Part shown: positions 9,740 through 18,863 of the stretch, piece by piece | Layout: each line of letters starts with the position of its first letter | Numbering within the stretch: the stretch's first letter is position 1 | NCBI RefSeq assembly: GCF_000698145.1 | Contig: NZ_BAXB01000014.1 | Location: 1 to 64,000, forward strand | Length of the DNA stretch: 64,000 bases | Source of the DNA: Geomicrobium sp. JCM 19039 | GTDB lineage: Bacteria; Bacillota; Bacilli; Bacillales; Marinococcaceae | Direction: 5' to 3' | Notes under the pieces: generated by a model | Seen by the model: the letters and a program-made list of their open reading frames with translations, nothing else | Told to the model about the DNA's origin: nothing | The model's database searches: none | Program-made: the position numbers and the translations under genes

Positions 9740-11146
9740 TTATGCTTCTTCGATTTGTTTCTTTTCCTTATCTGAATAACCAAACAGCCACGTGAGTACA
9801 AACGCAACCGCGATGGCAATGCCGTTTGCAGCGAGGTAGAGAAGAATCTGTCCGTCGAGATATAACAGCGTACCTGGGATAACGGTAATGGCCATACCTG
9901 TCCCCGCTAAGCCGACGAGTGAAGCGAAGAAACCACCAGCCGCGCCACCAACGAGACCCATAATAAATGGTTTTCCGTAACGAAGATTCACACCGAATAT
10001 GGCGGGTTCGGTAATGCCAAGAAAAGCTGAGAATGATGAAGGAAGAGCGAGAGCCTTTAGCTTCTTTTCTCGGGTTTTCAGACCAACAGCTAGTGCTGCA
10101 GCCCCTTGTGCGGCAATGGCTGTCGTAATGATGGCGTTAAATGGATTCGCCCCAAGCTGATTCAGGAGCTGTACTTCTAGAAAGTTAAAAATGTGATGCA
10201 CACCGGTAATGACAATGAGCTGGTGGAAGAAACCGATTACAAGACCGCTAATGCCGAATGGAATGTCAAGAAGGTACAATACCGCACTCATCACCGCGGA
10301 TTCAAGTGCACTAAATACGGGGCCAATCGCAAACAGAGCAAGGACGATCATAATAAACAATGTTAAGAAAGGAGTAACAATTAGATCCAACGATTCGGGT
10401 ACTCGTTTCCGGATTGCTTTTTCTAGCTTCGCGCCTAAGAAACCTGCAATAAATGCTGGAAGAACGGAAGCTTGATAGCCCGATACTTCTAAAAATCCAA
10501 AGAAAACGATCGGGTCAGACACTCCTTCTGCGACCGCCCATGCATTTGGCAGCGCAGGGTTAACGAGCATCAGTCCAAGAACAATCCCAATGACTGGGCT
10601 ACCTCCGAAAACACGAAACGCGGACCAAGCGATAAGTGCAGGTAGGAAAGCAAAGGCGGTATCGGTAAGGACTTCAGTGAATAGCAAAAAGTTTTCTGGA
10701 ATTGTCTCTGGCGTGAGACCGAACCAAGCGAGAATTTCTTCTTGCATGAACAGACCACGAAGTCCCATAAACAGTCCCGTTGCAACAAGCACAGGAATGA
10801 TGGGGACGAAAACATCTCCAAATGTTCGGATGAGTCGTTGAAACCAGTTTCCTTGCTGCTTGATCTGTTGCTTTTGATCATCGGTGCTCACTTCTGCAAT
10901 GCCAAGCTTCTCGAACTGTGCGTAAATTTGGTTGACGGTCCCCGTCCCAAAGATGACTTGGTATTGCCCTGAATTGTAGTACGCCCCTTTTACCTTTTCA
11001 ATGTCTTCAACGGTTTCTTGGTCAATCGCCTCTTGGTCATGTACCATCAGTCGAAGCCTCGTTGCGCAATGAGCGACAGATTTGATGTTGTCTTTGCCGC
11101 CAATCGCGTCGATGAGCTGTTCCGCAATCTTACGATTATTTGCCAA
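9740..11146 (-). CDS. scrA: PTS sucrose transporter subunit EIIBC
   Basis: Phosphorylates sucrose during uptake. The EIIB domain carries the phosphocysteine in SVAHCATRLRLMV near residue 26 and VKGAYYNSGQYQVIFG; the EIIC part has about ten membrane segments with GITEPAIFGVNLRYGKPF near residue 385. There is no C-terminal EIIA domain, which agrees with the separate EIIA gene just upstream. TTG 11146 has GGAGGG 7 bp upstream. 468 residues is typical. The sucrose assignment rests on similarity and on the flanking scrB and scrR. Confidence 0.92.
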   Translation of the reverse strand: MANNRKIAEQLIDAIGGKDNIKSVAHCATRLRLMVHDQEAIDQETVEDIEKVKGAYYNSGQYQVIFGTGTVNQIYAQFEKLGIAEVSTDDQKQQIKQQGNWFQRLIRTFGDVFVPIIPVLVATGLFMGLRGLFMQEEILAWFGLTPETIPENFLLFTEVLTDTAFAFLPALIAWSAFRVFGGSPVIGIVLGLMLVNPALPNAWAVAEGVSDPIVFFGFLEVSGYQASVLPAFIAGFLGAKLEKAIRKRVPESLDLIVTPFLTLFIMIVLALFAIGPVFSALESAVMSAVLYLLDIPFGISGLVIGFFHQLIVITGVHHIFNFLEVQLLNQLGANPFNAIITTAIAAQGAAALAVGLKTREKKLKALALPSSFSAFLGITEPAIFGVNLRYGKPFIMGLVGGAAGGFFASLVGLAGTGMAITVIPGTLLYLDGQILLYLAANGIAIAVAFVLTWLFGYSDKEKKQIEEA

Positions 11147-11161
11147 TTTTGACCCTCCCTA

Positions 11162-11656
11162 TTAAGAACCTTGATAATGAACGATCATGTCTTCTCCAGC
11201 GCGAACGTCTACGTTTTCTTCTGTAATCGTCAACACTTCATGGTCGGCGCCTTCGGTAATGATAATTGGGGTAATGAGACTTTCTGCGTTTACTTTTACA
11301 TGTTCCACGTTAAAGGTGATTAACGAATCACCGACGTTCACTTTTTGCCCCGCTACTACATGACTTTCAAATCCTTGACCATCTAACTGCACGGTTTCTA
11401 ACCCAATGTGAATCAAAATGCCAAGACCCGTTTCTGAAGTGATACCGATGGCGTGTTTCGTTGGAAAAACTTGTTCAATCTTGCCATTTACAGGTGAAAC
11501 AACTTGACCGTTCTCTGGCATGATTGCAATGCCTTCTCCCATCATTCGCTTGGAAAAAGTCGGATCTGGAACGTCATCAAGACTCACTGTCTTTCCTTGA
11601 ATGGGTGCATAGATTTTCTCTTCACGTCGTTGTTTTCCAAACAATTTTTTTAGCAT
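11162..11656 (-). CDS. PTS glucose-type EIIA component
   Basis: A single-domain Crr/EIIA-Glc-like protein of 164 residues that passes phosphate from HPr to EIIB. It shows SPVNGKIEQVFPTKHAIGI and the phosphorylated histidine in GILIHIGLETVQLDG around residue 83. Its start, ATG 11656, overlaps the last codons of scrR, implying coupled translation. Placed between the regulator and the EIIBC that lacks EIIA, it most likely serves sucrose uptake. Confidence 0.9.
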   Translation of the reverse strand: MLKKLFGKQRREEKIYAPIQGKTVSLDDVPDPTFSKRMMGEGIAIMPENGQVVSPVNGKIEQVFPTKHAIGITSETGLGILIHIGLETVQLDGQGFESHVVAGQKVNVGDSLITFNVEHVKVNAESLITPIIITEGADHEVLTITEENVDVRAGEDMIVHYQGS

Positions 11657-12674
11657 GTAGACCACTCACTTTCATCGTTTTTATTGTGGGAAGATCGCAA
11701 GATTAGCGACGTTTCCAACAATTCGTGGCGGTTTTCAATCGGCTGTTCATTAATTTGCGCAAGCAGTTTTTCCGATGCACGGACCCCGATATCAAACACA
11801 GGCTGATGGACAACACTTAGCGGCGGGGCGGTAATGTTCGCCCATTCATAGTCATCAAAGCCAATGACGGCGACTTCACGTGGAATGTGGATGTTTTGTT
11901 CCTTTAAATAAGTAATTGCTCCGATACACATGAGGTTGTTTGCCACAAACAATGCTGTAATCTGTTCGGTTTCAAACAGATGTTTGCATGCATTGTACCC
12001 TCCTTGAACGTGCGAATCACCACTTTTAACGAGGGCAGGATTGTAAGGAAGTTTCGCCTCTTGAAGTGCTCGTTTATATCCGGAAGTTCGTTCGACTGTC
12101 GTGCTCAATTGATTCAGCCCAGTAATCATACCGATGTGCTTGTGGCCGGTTGATAGGAGTTCGGATACTGCTGAAAAAGCCCCTTCTTCATTGGCAACGG
12201 TTACTGAAGGTTGGTCCATTCCTTTAGGAACTCGATCAATGAAGACGATGGGAACATCTTCAGGAAGGTACACCTGTATGTCTTTTACGTCCAGCGCACT
12301 TGTAGCGACAATTAATCCGCTCACTTGTTGGGAAGTAAACGCTTGCAGTTTTTGGATTTCAACGTCTACTCGCTCGTTCGTGTTGCCGACGAGTAGTTGG
12401 TACCCTGCTTTCTCTAACACGTCTTCAATCCCTTTCACTACAGATGTGAAAAAGTGATTGGCTAGGTCAGGGACGATGATGCCGATCGTGGATGTCTTTT
12501 GGCTGCGCAACGTTTTCGCCGCATGGTTTGGAATATAACCTAATGTTTCATCGCCAGTTGAACACGTGTCGCGGTCGTTTCTGCTACATAGCGTGTTCCG
12601 TTAATGACGTGGGAAACGGTCGCTGTAGAAACGTCAGCTTTCTGTGCAACATCACGGATGCTCGGTTTGTTCAT
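11650..12674 (-). pseudogene. scrR: LacI family regulator of the sucrose operon, frameshifted
   Basis: The N-terminal helix-turn-helix is classic LacI ([28 protein letters not shown]) and starts at ATG 12674. After LAMKH a missing base near 12540 moves the frame; the other frame supplies [14 protein letters not shown] and then TIGIIVPDLANHFFTSVVKG with the periplasmic-binding-like sensor domain (VIGFDDYEWANI). Joined length about 340 residues is normal. It is the first gene of the operon and sits directly below the palindrome, so it presumably represses its own operon until a sucrose-derived sugar binds. Confidence 0.88.
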
Positions 12675-12695
12675 GGAATCGCTTCCTTTTATAAG

Positions 12696-12763
12696 GTTAT
12701 GATATACGTAAACGATTACGTAATCGTTTACGTATATCATAACGAATCGTTCATAAATGTCAA
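12696..12763 (-). promoter_or_regulatory. scr operon promoter with 48-bp perfect palindrome operator
   Basis: On the minus strand TTGACA (12763-12758) and TATGAT (12741-12736) are 16 bp apart. A perfect inverted repeat spans 12696-12743 (half-site GTTATGATATACGTAAACGA then TTACG), overlapping the -10 box and start. The core contains GTAAACGATTAC and its mirror GTAATCGTTTAC, LacI-family-like operators with a central CG. The scrR start codon is 22 bp downstream, which fits autoregulation. Confidence 0.8.
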
Positions 12764-12834
12764 TCATTTTTTTATGTTCACTTCGTCATAGGTGTCAGCA
12801 CGCGCACATAAGCAGTAAGAAGGAGGCGATGTGC

Positions 12835-13428
12835 ATGACCGATGCTTGGCAACAATATGTGAACGACGTGCGGACGTGGTTGAATCAAATCCAATCACAC
12901 AGTGAAACCGATTCCGCGTTGGAAAAGGAAGCAATGAATTTCAAAGCGGAGCTTAGAGATCTTGAGGAAAACGATGAGCACTACATCCAAAAACGTATGG
13001 AGGACATATACAACAATCTGCACGTGCGTGAAGATCGAAGATGTAAAGCTTACGGGGAAACGCTAGGGGGTACAGGTAGGGATGCGGATGGTGTGTGCAC
13101 AGTTGAGCTGAAACGCCATTTCAATACGACGATTGATGGAAAGAGGAGTCGTAGTGCAACTCCAGTAGGGGTAACCTTTGAGTCTGTCGATGAAAAAGGG
13201 CAAGCGTTAAATTTAGCTGAAGTAGCAATTGTGCAATCAGAAGTCGGGCCGTTTCTTAGAGCTCTGGCCCGTCAAGGATTAACGGTCTCGGCTTTACACA
13301 ATCATTGGATCAATATCGATCCATTTATTATGTACGTGCACATTCAAGATGTGTCAGAACCGGTCAAATTTGCGGAAAAACTACATGAAGCGTTCAAGTC
13401 ATTAAACAGAATGCCCGTCCAAAAATGA
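12835..13428 (+). CDS. DUF1259 (LppY/LpqO-like) domain protein
   Basis: 197 residues. The second half matches the DUF1259 pattern: VELKRHFNTTIDGKRSRSA, GVTFESVDEKG, AIVQSEVGPFLRALARQGLTVSALHNHWINIDPFIMYVHIQ. The N-terminal third is acidic and helical (a possible coiled coil at residues 25-60). Start ATG 12835 is 8 bp from AGGAGG; the longer ORF from 12757 has no such site. No enzymatic role is established for the domain; the HNH-like ALHNH is conserved in the family but not demonstrated catalytic. No signal peptide is visible. Confidence 0.82.
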   Translation: MTDAWQQYVNDVRTWLNQIQSHSETDSALEKEAMNFKAELRDLEENDEHYIQKRMEDIYNNLHVREDRRCKAYGETLGGTGRDADGVCTVELKRHFNTTIDGKRSRSATPVGVTFESVDEKGQALNLAEVAIVQSEVGPFLRALARQGLTVSALHNHWINIDPFIMYVHIQDVSEPVKFAEKLHEAFKSLNRMPVQK

Positions 13429-13459
13429 CAATCATGTAAGATAGACGAAAGAAAGATCA

Positions 13460-13550
13460 ATGCCTCTCCTTACTTGGCGCACGTAAGCTGATCATTAAGG
13501 AGGGGCATACGATGAAAGAATGGTTTTTGCGAGCTTTAAGTACACTAGGT
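13460..13550 (+). pseudogene. Start of a small gene with RBS-sequestering hairpin, cut by repeat copy B
   Basis: TAAGGAGGGGCAT (13496-13508) is followed by ATG 13512 and MKEWFLRALSTLG; at 13548 the ~420-bp repeat begins. The ribosome site pairs completely with ATGCCTCTCCTTA at 13460-13472 (one G-U pair), so translation could be masked. A possible 3' remnant, MDGDRYEYATSGVTEKG and later YVQTWKEVEEADVPEEARE, lies at 14206-14410 beyond the repeat. That both pieces belong to one gene is inference. Confidence 0.4.
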
Positions 13551-14016
13551 AAGTTGAACGAAAGACATTCACTGAATCCGATGACCGAGAACGGTCTTTA
13601 CGGGCAAACGTCTACCTATTGTCTGTTCATGTCCATCTCACTTCAACAACTTCGTTGCCGATCGTTGTTCATCACGGCAAGAGTTGTAGGCAATACGGAA
13701 AACGTTTTACAAAGGTTCAAAGTGGTGACCTAGGGTCACCACTTGGCACAAGCATGTGATGACCTGGCACTTATGTGACAATCCAGTGCTCGAACCGTGC
13801 ACTTATGGCCCTCAATTGTCACTTATATCGCGTTTTGTGACCATTGACTCCGTTTATGTGCACATTCACGTTTAAAATGATGATTTTTCTTTCCCGATTG
13901 TCACTTAAACGAATATATGGGGCATTTGGACTTCTTCACACACATCGTAACCAGTAGGTAGAAAACACGGTGGTTGTACCCTGACCACCGATGTTGCACT
14001 TGTGCTCTGGAGTGCA
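13548..14016 (+). repeat. ~420-bp interspersed element, copy B, with a 58-bp unit
   Basis: Starts AAGTTGAACGAAAGACATTC and matches copies A and C over nearly its full length up to ATGGGGCATTTGGACTTC. Dyads here are GTGACCTAGGGTCAC and GTCACTTATATCGCG-TTTTGTGAC. It ends with one 58-bp hairpin unit (GAAAACACGGTGGTTGTACC through GACCACCGATGTTGCACTT). Confidence 0.8.
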
Positions 14017-14205
14017 ATCAACCACTTGCACTGGAAAGCAAAGACTCGTAGCGCGAATCAGGAACACATTCAGTTCATCCCAAATCGTAGGTGTGACTGG
14101 GGTGCACATGAGAGTCAAATACTTCGTCCAAAATGAACTTGTGGATAGGGTGAACCCGCTCATCTCGAAAAGAACTGTTATCTGTAATTGTTGAGGCGTC
14201 TTTTG

Positions 14206-14410
14206 AGATGGACGGGGACAGATACGAGTATGCGACATCGGGTGTTACAGAGAAAGGAAATCACAGGGAAATCACATTCTCTGCAAATAACCATTGCAAC
14301 CTGGCGCTTACTTGGGATTGGATACGAAGCGTACATATGTACAAACGTGGAAGGAGGTTGAGGAAGCGGATGTCCCTGAAGAGGCGAGGGAACAGTTGTG
14401 CAATCAATGA
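14206..14410 (+). other. Possible gene remnant
   Basis: Protein-like sequence in two frames: FEMDGDRYEYATSGVTEKGN with REITFSANN in one, and DTKRTYVQTWKEVEEADVPE in another, ending TGA near 14410. No start codon with a ribosome site is visible and the family is not recognised. It could be the 3' part of the gene begun at 13512. Confidence 0.3.
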
Positions 14411-14543
14411 AAGGAGCATTATTTCCTGGGCAATATAATCAACTATCTTAAAGTGTAGTGATCATTTGAAATATATCCTCCAGCAACAGAAAAAACTCAC
14501 TTTTCGATTAATTTGTGGTAGAGTGAATAAAGGAGGGGATCGT

Positions 14544-15439
14544 ATGTTTGCTCGTGAAACGAAATCTTGGATAAAACGAAATGCAAGACCTTTGGAACAT
14601 GCGCGTTGGCAGTATTTGTTTGAAGGCAGGTCTTCGGCATCTGTGCTAGAATGCTTGACAGCATTTCAAAATGAAGATGGAGGGTTTGGTCATGGATTAG
14701 AGCCAGATGTTTGGTTGCCAAATTCTTCTGCCATTGCCACGTGGTCTGCGGGTCAAATTTTACTTGAAGTTGAGGCCTCTCCGAATGAGCCGGTTGTTCA
14801 GCGGATGTTGACGTACTTGATGAATGCTTATGATGAATCGATCGGTTTATGGCGAACAGTCACCCAAGAGTTTAATGACTATGCTCACGCACCGTGGTGG
14901 ACGTATTCAGAAGAGGCGCAGCAATTTTGGATGTACAATCCGTCGGTAGAACTAGCGGCATTCCTCATCCACTGGGGCGAGCAAGGTGGCCAAGAAGCAC
15001 GTTTAGGATGGCGTGTCATTGAAAAGGCAACGGATCGAATTCTCAGTTGTACGGAAATGGATTTTCATGAAATTAATAATTTCCAAAATATGTTAAACGT
15101 TGTCGGTGATGATTGGGAACGAGGGAAAGATGTAAAAGCAAAACTGCATGAGCTGGTCCACGAAGTGATGAACAAAGAGCCAGACACTTGGGAGAATAGT
15201 TATAGCCCGACACCATTGCAACTTATTTCGAGTCCAGAAGATGAATTGTACCCGACGTACGAAGGGCTTGTTGAGGAGAATTACGTTTTCTTAAGAGACA
15301 AATACTGCCTTCTGGTGTGTGGGACATCCCTTGGGATTGGGGAGATGATGCGTTGAATTTTGTCGTTGCAAAGGAGCATTGGAAAGGAATTCAAGCAGTA
15401 AATCACATAAAAACACTTCGGACATTTGCTGCGTTATGA
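14544..15439 (+). pseudogene. Prenyltransferase/squalene-cyclase-repeat-like protein, frameshifted
   Basis: About 298 residues when joined. Start ATG 14544 (MFARETKSWIKRNARPLE) follows AAAGGAGGGG. The segment CLTAFQNEDGGFGHGLEPD near residue 38 resembles the QW-type repeats of terpenoid cyclases, and ARPWW-like HAPWWTYSEE follows. The frame slips near 15308, after FLRDKYC; the other frame gives SGVWDIPWDWGDDALNFVVAKEHWKGIQAV and stops at 15437-15439. Members of this family in Bacillus are uncharacterised. It overlaps the next gene by ATGA. Confidence 0.7.
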
Positions 15440-16296
15440 TCAACAATATTAAAGGGAAGATGGACAAGTATGGGGTTCCTGCGGTTAGTTTAAGCACGTG
15501 TACACACGGGAAAGTATCCAGTTTAACGATTGGTGCACTTGATTACCAGTTGTTTCACGCATGTTCAATAAGCAAAATGATGACGGCGTTGCTCGTCGTC
15601 AAGCTGGAGCAGTTTGGAGAGTTGGATCTCGATGTGCACGTAGTTCGTGGCTGTACGCTCCGGCAATTACTCGTCCATCAGACAGGTCTTCAAGATATTC
15701 CCGGACATGATTCATCGAAGCCGTTTTCAAGCCAGTCGCTACAGTATACAGAGTCACGTAGATTTGCATATGCAGATAGCAATTATTGTTTCATCCAACA
15801 ATACCTTGAAAAAAGGTTTGGAATACCGTATCGGCAATTGGTAGAGTCCTACATATTTGATGAATATGAGATGTCAAATAGCCGTTTCCCTATCCGTCAA
15901 GATTTGGATTTAGTGCACGGGACTTTGGTAAACGAAGATCAAAGACAAATGCCATTGCCAGACCCTTCATTTCACGCGGCTGAAGGGTTGTGGACGACAG
16001 CAGCCGACCTTGGACAAATGACTGCTCAACTGATGGGGAGAGATGAAGAGCTTTTCATTCAAATGTGCACACCGTTACCGTCAGCACCGTGGGCGGGGTT
16101 AGGTATATTTTTCGAAGGAGATGTTGTAAATTCACTTGGATGGGGAGAGGGTTTCCAAGGGATGGTCGTGCTTGACCGCAAGACGAAAGTTAGTGCGATT
16201 GTGTTGACGAACCATAATTCAGGCAGGCATCAACGTGAAGGTTTCATTGGTGACGTTGTGGATTATTTATTGAAGAGAAGGGAAGATTTACATTGA
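15436..16296 (+). CDS. Serine hydrolase, beta-lactamase/transpeptidase-like
   Basis: 286 residues of the PF00144 (class C beta-lactamase-like) fold. The nucleophile motif is SISK (ACSISKMMTALLVVKLE, near residue 47) and the second motif YADSNY is at about 115; HAAEGLWTTAADLGQM is also typical. It lacks a signal peptide, so it is probably a cytoplasmic esterase or peptidase rather than a resistance enzyme. Start ATG 15436 overlaps the stop of the preceding gene; the longer ORF from 15379 lies inside that gene. It is coupled to the HIT gene downstream. Confidence 0.82.
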   Translation: MINNIKGKMDKYGVPAVSLSTCTHGKVSSLTIGALDYQLFHACSISKMMTALLVVKLEQFGELDLDVHVVRGCTLRQLLVHQTGLQDIPGHDSSKPFSSQSLQYTESRRFAYADSNYCFIQQYLEKRFGIPYRQLVESYIFDEYEMSNSRFPIRQDLDLVHGTLVNEDQRQMPLPDPSFHAAEGLWTTAADLGQMTAQLMGRDEELFIQMCTPLPSAPWAGLGIFFEGDVVNSLGWGEGFQGMVVLDRKTKVSAIVLTNHNSGRHQREGFIGDVVDYLLKRREDLH

Positions 16297-16628
16297 CTGA
16301 AGATTTTTATTGCGATGAAGTGCTAAGTGGCAACACGGAAGTAAATAAGGTGTATGAAACAGAGCTTGTGCTGGCGTATTATCATACGAAACCTTATTAC
16401 CCCGTACATATCGTTGTTATCCCGAAACGCCACATCGGCTCATTACTCGATCTTGAAGAAGCGGATGATGTGATTTTGTTGCAAATGATGGATGTGGTGA
16501 AGGTCGTTGCAGCAAAAGTGAAAGAAGAATACGGGGCGTGCCGAGTGCTGACCAACCTCGGAAACTACCAAGACTCGAAGCATTTGCACTGGCATGTGTA
16601 TTTTGGAGAACCGCTTCACAAAAAGTAA
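16293..16628 (+). CDS. HIT family protein
   Basis: 111 residues. The histidine triad is HLHWHVYFG near the C terminus, and VHIVVIPKRHIGSLLDLEE is the usual upstream strand-helix. Such proteins hydrolyse nucleoside phosphoramidates or dinucleotides. It starts at TTG 16293, overlapping the previous stop (TTGA). Substrate not determined. Confidence 0.88.
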   Translation: MTEDFYCDEVLSGNTEVNKVYETELVLAYYHTKPYYPVHIVVIPKRHIGSLLDLEEADDVILLQMMDVVKVVAAKVKEEYGACRVLTNLGNYQDSKHLHWHVYFGEPLHKK

Positions 16629-16655
16629 AAAAGCCAAAAGGTTTCCCTTTCGGCT
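16629..16655 (-). terminator. Terminator of the small membrane protein gene
   Basis: On the minus strand AGCCGAAAGG, loop, CCTTTTGGCT and then TTTTTT. It lies between convergent genes. Confidence 0.65.
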
Positions 16656-16797
16656 ATAATCTTCGACCCGTAACGAGCTGTACGATCAATACAATGAGTG
16701 CGACGACGAGTAAAACGTGGATTAATTGGCCGCCAAAACTTCCAATAAAGCCGAGTAGCCATAAAACAATGAGGATAAGAATTAATGTCCAGAGCAT
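16654..16797 (-). CDS. Small membrane protein, lmo0937 family
   Basis: 47 residues, MLWTLILILIVLWLLGFIG then GGQLIHVLLVVALIVLIVQL, two membrane segments with a basic tail (TGRRL). ATG 16797 follows GAGGAGGA; the longer ORF from 16860 is not supported. Members of this family are often stress-induced, but function is unknown. Confidence 0.8.
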   Translation of the reverse strand: MLWTLILILIVLWLLGFIGSFGGQLIHVLLVVALIVLIVQLVTGRRL

Positions 16798-16979
16798 ACG
16801 ATGTCCTCCTCTCGTTGTCCAATTTGTAGATTGTATGACAAGGTGTCCAATAGAATGCATTATTTATTTCTACAAGGAATTTCTCAAACGTTCATCGATA
16901 GGGGTGCTCATGACTTTTATTCATCAGGCAGGTTCGCTACAATAAACGTGATATAAAAGGATGAAAGTGAGGATTTAAT

Positions 16980-17336
16980 TTGGAGCCAAGAATTTCAAGT
17001 GTCACGATCTTTGTGGATGATCTTTCCCGCTCATTTGAGTTTTATCGACGGTTGTTTGAAATTCCACATGAACAGATGGTTATCCATGAAGATCATGTGG
17101 CGTTCTTTTTTGAGAATGACCTCTCGCTCGTTTTATTAGAAAATGTGGGAGCAAAAGCGAGTCAGATGATGCTTACCCATGCTGCTGAATTTGCAGATGA
17201 CGTTGATGCGATTTTGCAACGAGTGGTCGCTGCAGGAGGGCAAGTTGTACAATGGCCAGAGAAGGATGCTTCTAGTTACGCAGCCCTTTTTGAAGACCCA
17301 GATGGCCACTTATGGGAAGCGATTGCGTGGATGTAA
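16980..17336 (+). CDS. VOC (glyoxalase/bleomycin-resistance) family protein
   Basis: 118 residues with the paired beta-alpha-beta-beta-beta modules of the vicinal oxygen chelate fold: VTIFVDDLSRSFEFYRRLF at the start and ALFEDPDGHLWEAIAW at the end. TTG 16980 has GAGG 7 bp upstream. Substrate unknown; such proteins are metal-dependent lyases, isomerases or antibiotic-binding proteins. Confidence 0.85.
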   Translation: MEPRISSVTIFVDDLSRSFEFYRRLFEIPHEQMVIHEDHVAFFFENDLSLVLLENVGAKASQMMLTHAAEFADDVDAILQRVVAAGGQVVQWPEKDASSYAALFEDPDGHLWEAIAWM

Positions 17337-17499
17337 TGGACGAGGTGAACGATGCCTTGTTCATCGTCCCGTTCGATCTTGACAAAGGAATTGTGCGAAG
17401 AAAGCAGGATTTTGTAGTTTTTTGACGAAAAGCAGTATATAAATACGGCTGTAACTCACTTCGTAAGGTGAGATTCGTCATGAAAGAGAGTGAACGTTT

Positions 17500-18222
17500 G
17501 TGGAAGATACGTTTGAACATCCTGTAGATCTTTTTTTATCAGAATACATAAAAAATACAGAAGAAAAGATGTACAACATATTAGATTTGGCTTGTGGGGC
17601 GGGGGATTACTTGATTAAACAGTCGGGTAACTTTGCGAAAGAACGGATGAACTGGCACGGTGTGGATTCGTCCCCATATTTATTAGAGCAGGCAAACGGT
17701 CGAGCATCGCAAATTATCTATCGGCACGGCTATGCAGAGGACCTCCCTTATGATAGAGAATGGTTTCACTATGTGGCGATGTACGATGCTTTTCAGTATT
17801 TCATTCAAAAAGAGCAAGCCTTAGATGAAGTGCACCGCGTATTGAAAGATAATGGCAGACTGACGATCGGTAATACTTCTCCTGAAGATATGAAACAATG
17901 GTGGATCTATCACTACTTTCCGGAGGCATATGCGATTGATTTTGAACGGTATTGGACGAAACATCGGCTCGTTCAGGAGTTAGAGGACCGAAATTTTCAA
18001 GTGCAAATGACGATCAATCATCACGTGGAAGTGCTCTCTTTGCCGGAGATTGTGGAGCGTTTAGAGGCAAGGAATTATCCTATCTTGTCGATATTGAATG
18101 ATCGTGATTATGAAAAAGGAAGAGCGCGTGTTGAAGCGGATTTGCTGCACGAACCTGATAAAACGATAAAAAGTGAGTACACAGAAATGATCTGTGTGGC
18201 AGACTTAGGGGTGGAAATATGA
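17500..18222 (+). CDS. Class I SAM-dependent methyltransferase
   Basis: 240 residues. Motif I is ILDLACGAGDYLIKQ near residue 25, and the acidic strand WHGVDSSPYLLEQA follows; VAMYDAFQYFI is the post-motif region of Methyltransf_11. It starts at GTG 17500 and overlaps the HAD gene by ATGA. Substrate unknown. The coupled run methyltransferase-HAD-peptidase-like suggests one transcript. Confidence 0.85.
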   Translation: MEDTFEHPVDLFLSEYIKNTEEKMYNILDLACGAGDYLIKQSGNFAKERMNWHGVDSSPYLLEQANGRASQIIYRHGYAEDLPYDREWFHYVAMYDAFQYFIQKEQALDEVHRVLKDNGRLTIGNTSPEDMKQWWIYHYFPEAYAIDFERYWTKHRLVQELEDRNFQVQMTINHHVEVLSLPEIVERLEARNYPILSILNDRDYEKGRARVEADLLHEPDKTIKSEYTEMICVADLGVEI

Positions 18223-18863
18223 AGGCTTTTATCTTTGATTTCGATGGGACATTAGCGAATACGTTGCCATTATGTTTTGATTGCTTTCGGCGCGTATTTA
18301 AAAAATTTGACAATCGAGACATAACAAATGATGAAATCATCGGAATGTTCGGTCCGACTGAAGTGGACATTTTACGAAAACACTTGAGAACCGAGCAGAA
18401 AGAGCAAGCGGTTCATGATTTTTTGAGCTGTTATGAGCGGGATCACGAGTTGTATATTCACCCAGATGAGGAGATCATTCGTGTGATTCGTTCGCTAAAA
18501 GAAGCAGGTTATCGGTTAGCAATCGTGACGGGAAAAGGAAGAAAAGCTTTTGATCTCACTTTTGAAAAAGTTGGATTAGAGACGTTTTTCGATGTCACGA
18601 TTACCGGAGATGAGGTGCGTCAGCCTAAGCCACATCCTGAAGGGATCGAACGTGCCATGCAGGTGTTAGGTGTTGAGGCCACTGAAACGATGTATATTGG
18701 TGACAGCTCGGCTGATGTAGAAGCTGGGAGAAGAGCGGGGACAGAAGTCGCTGCGGTTCAATGGTTACCTGTTTCACAAACAGAGCAATTTGATGAGCAA
18801 ACGGTTCGTGTATGGCACACGCTCAAAGATCTTGAGCAGTTTGAAGCGAGTCGACGTGAATGA
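18219..18863 (+). CDS. HAD family hydrolase (phosphoglycolate-phosphatase-like)
   Basis: 214 residues. Motif I FIFDFDGTLANTLPLCFD, motif II LAIVTGKGRKAF, lysine and motif III in RQPKPHPEGIERAM and TMYIGDSSADVEAGRRAG. The cap insertion after motif I is the subclass I type seen in Gph/PgmB-like enzymes. Both ends overlap neighbours by ATGA. Substrate not determined. Confidence 0.88.
   Translation: MKAFIFDFDGTLANTLPLCFDCFRRVFKKFDNRDITNDEIIGMFGPTEVDILRKHLRTEQKEQAVHDFLSCYERDHELYIHPDEEIIRVIRSLKEAGYRLAIVTGKGRKAFDLTFEKVGLETFFDVTITGDEVRQPKPHPEGIERAMQVLGVEATETMYIGDSSADVEAGRRAGTEVAAVQWLPVSQTEQFDEQTVRVWHTLKDLEQFEASRRE

Noticed and set aside
10209..10475. Plus-strand ORF inside the sucrose EIIBC gene
   Set aside because: Antisense to an intact transporter and without initiation signals.
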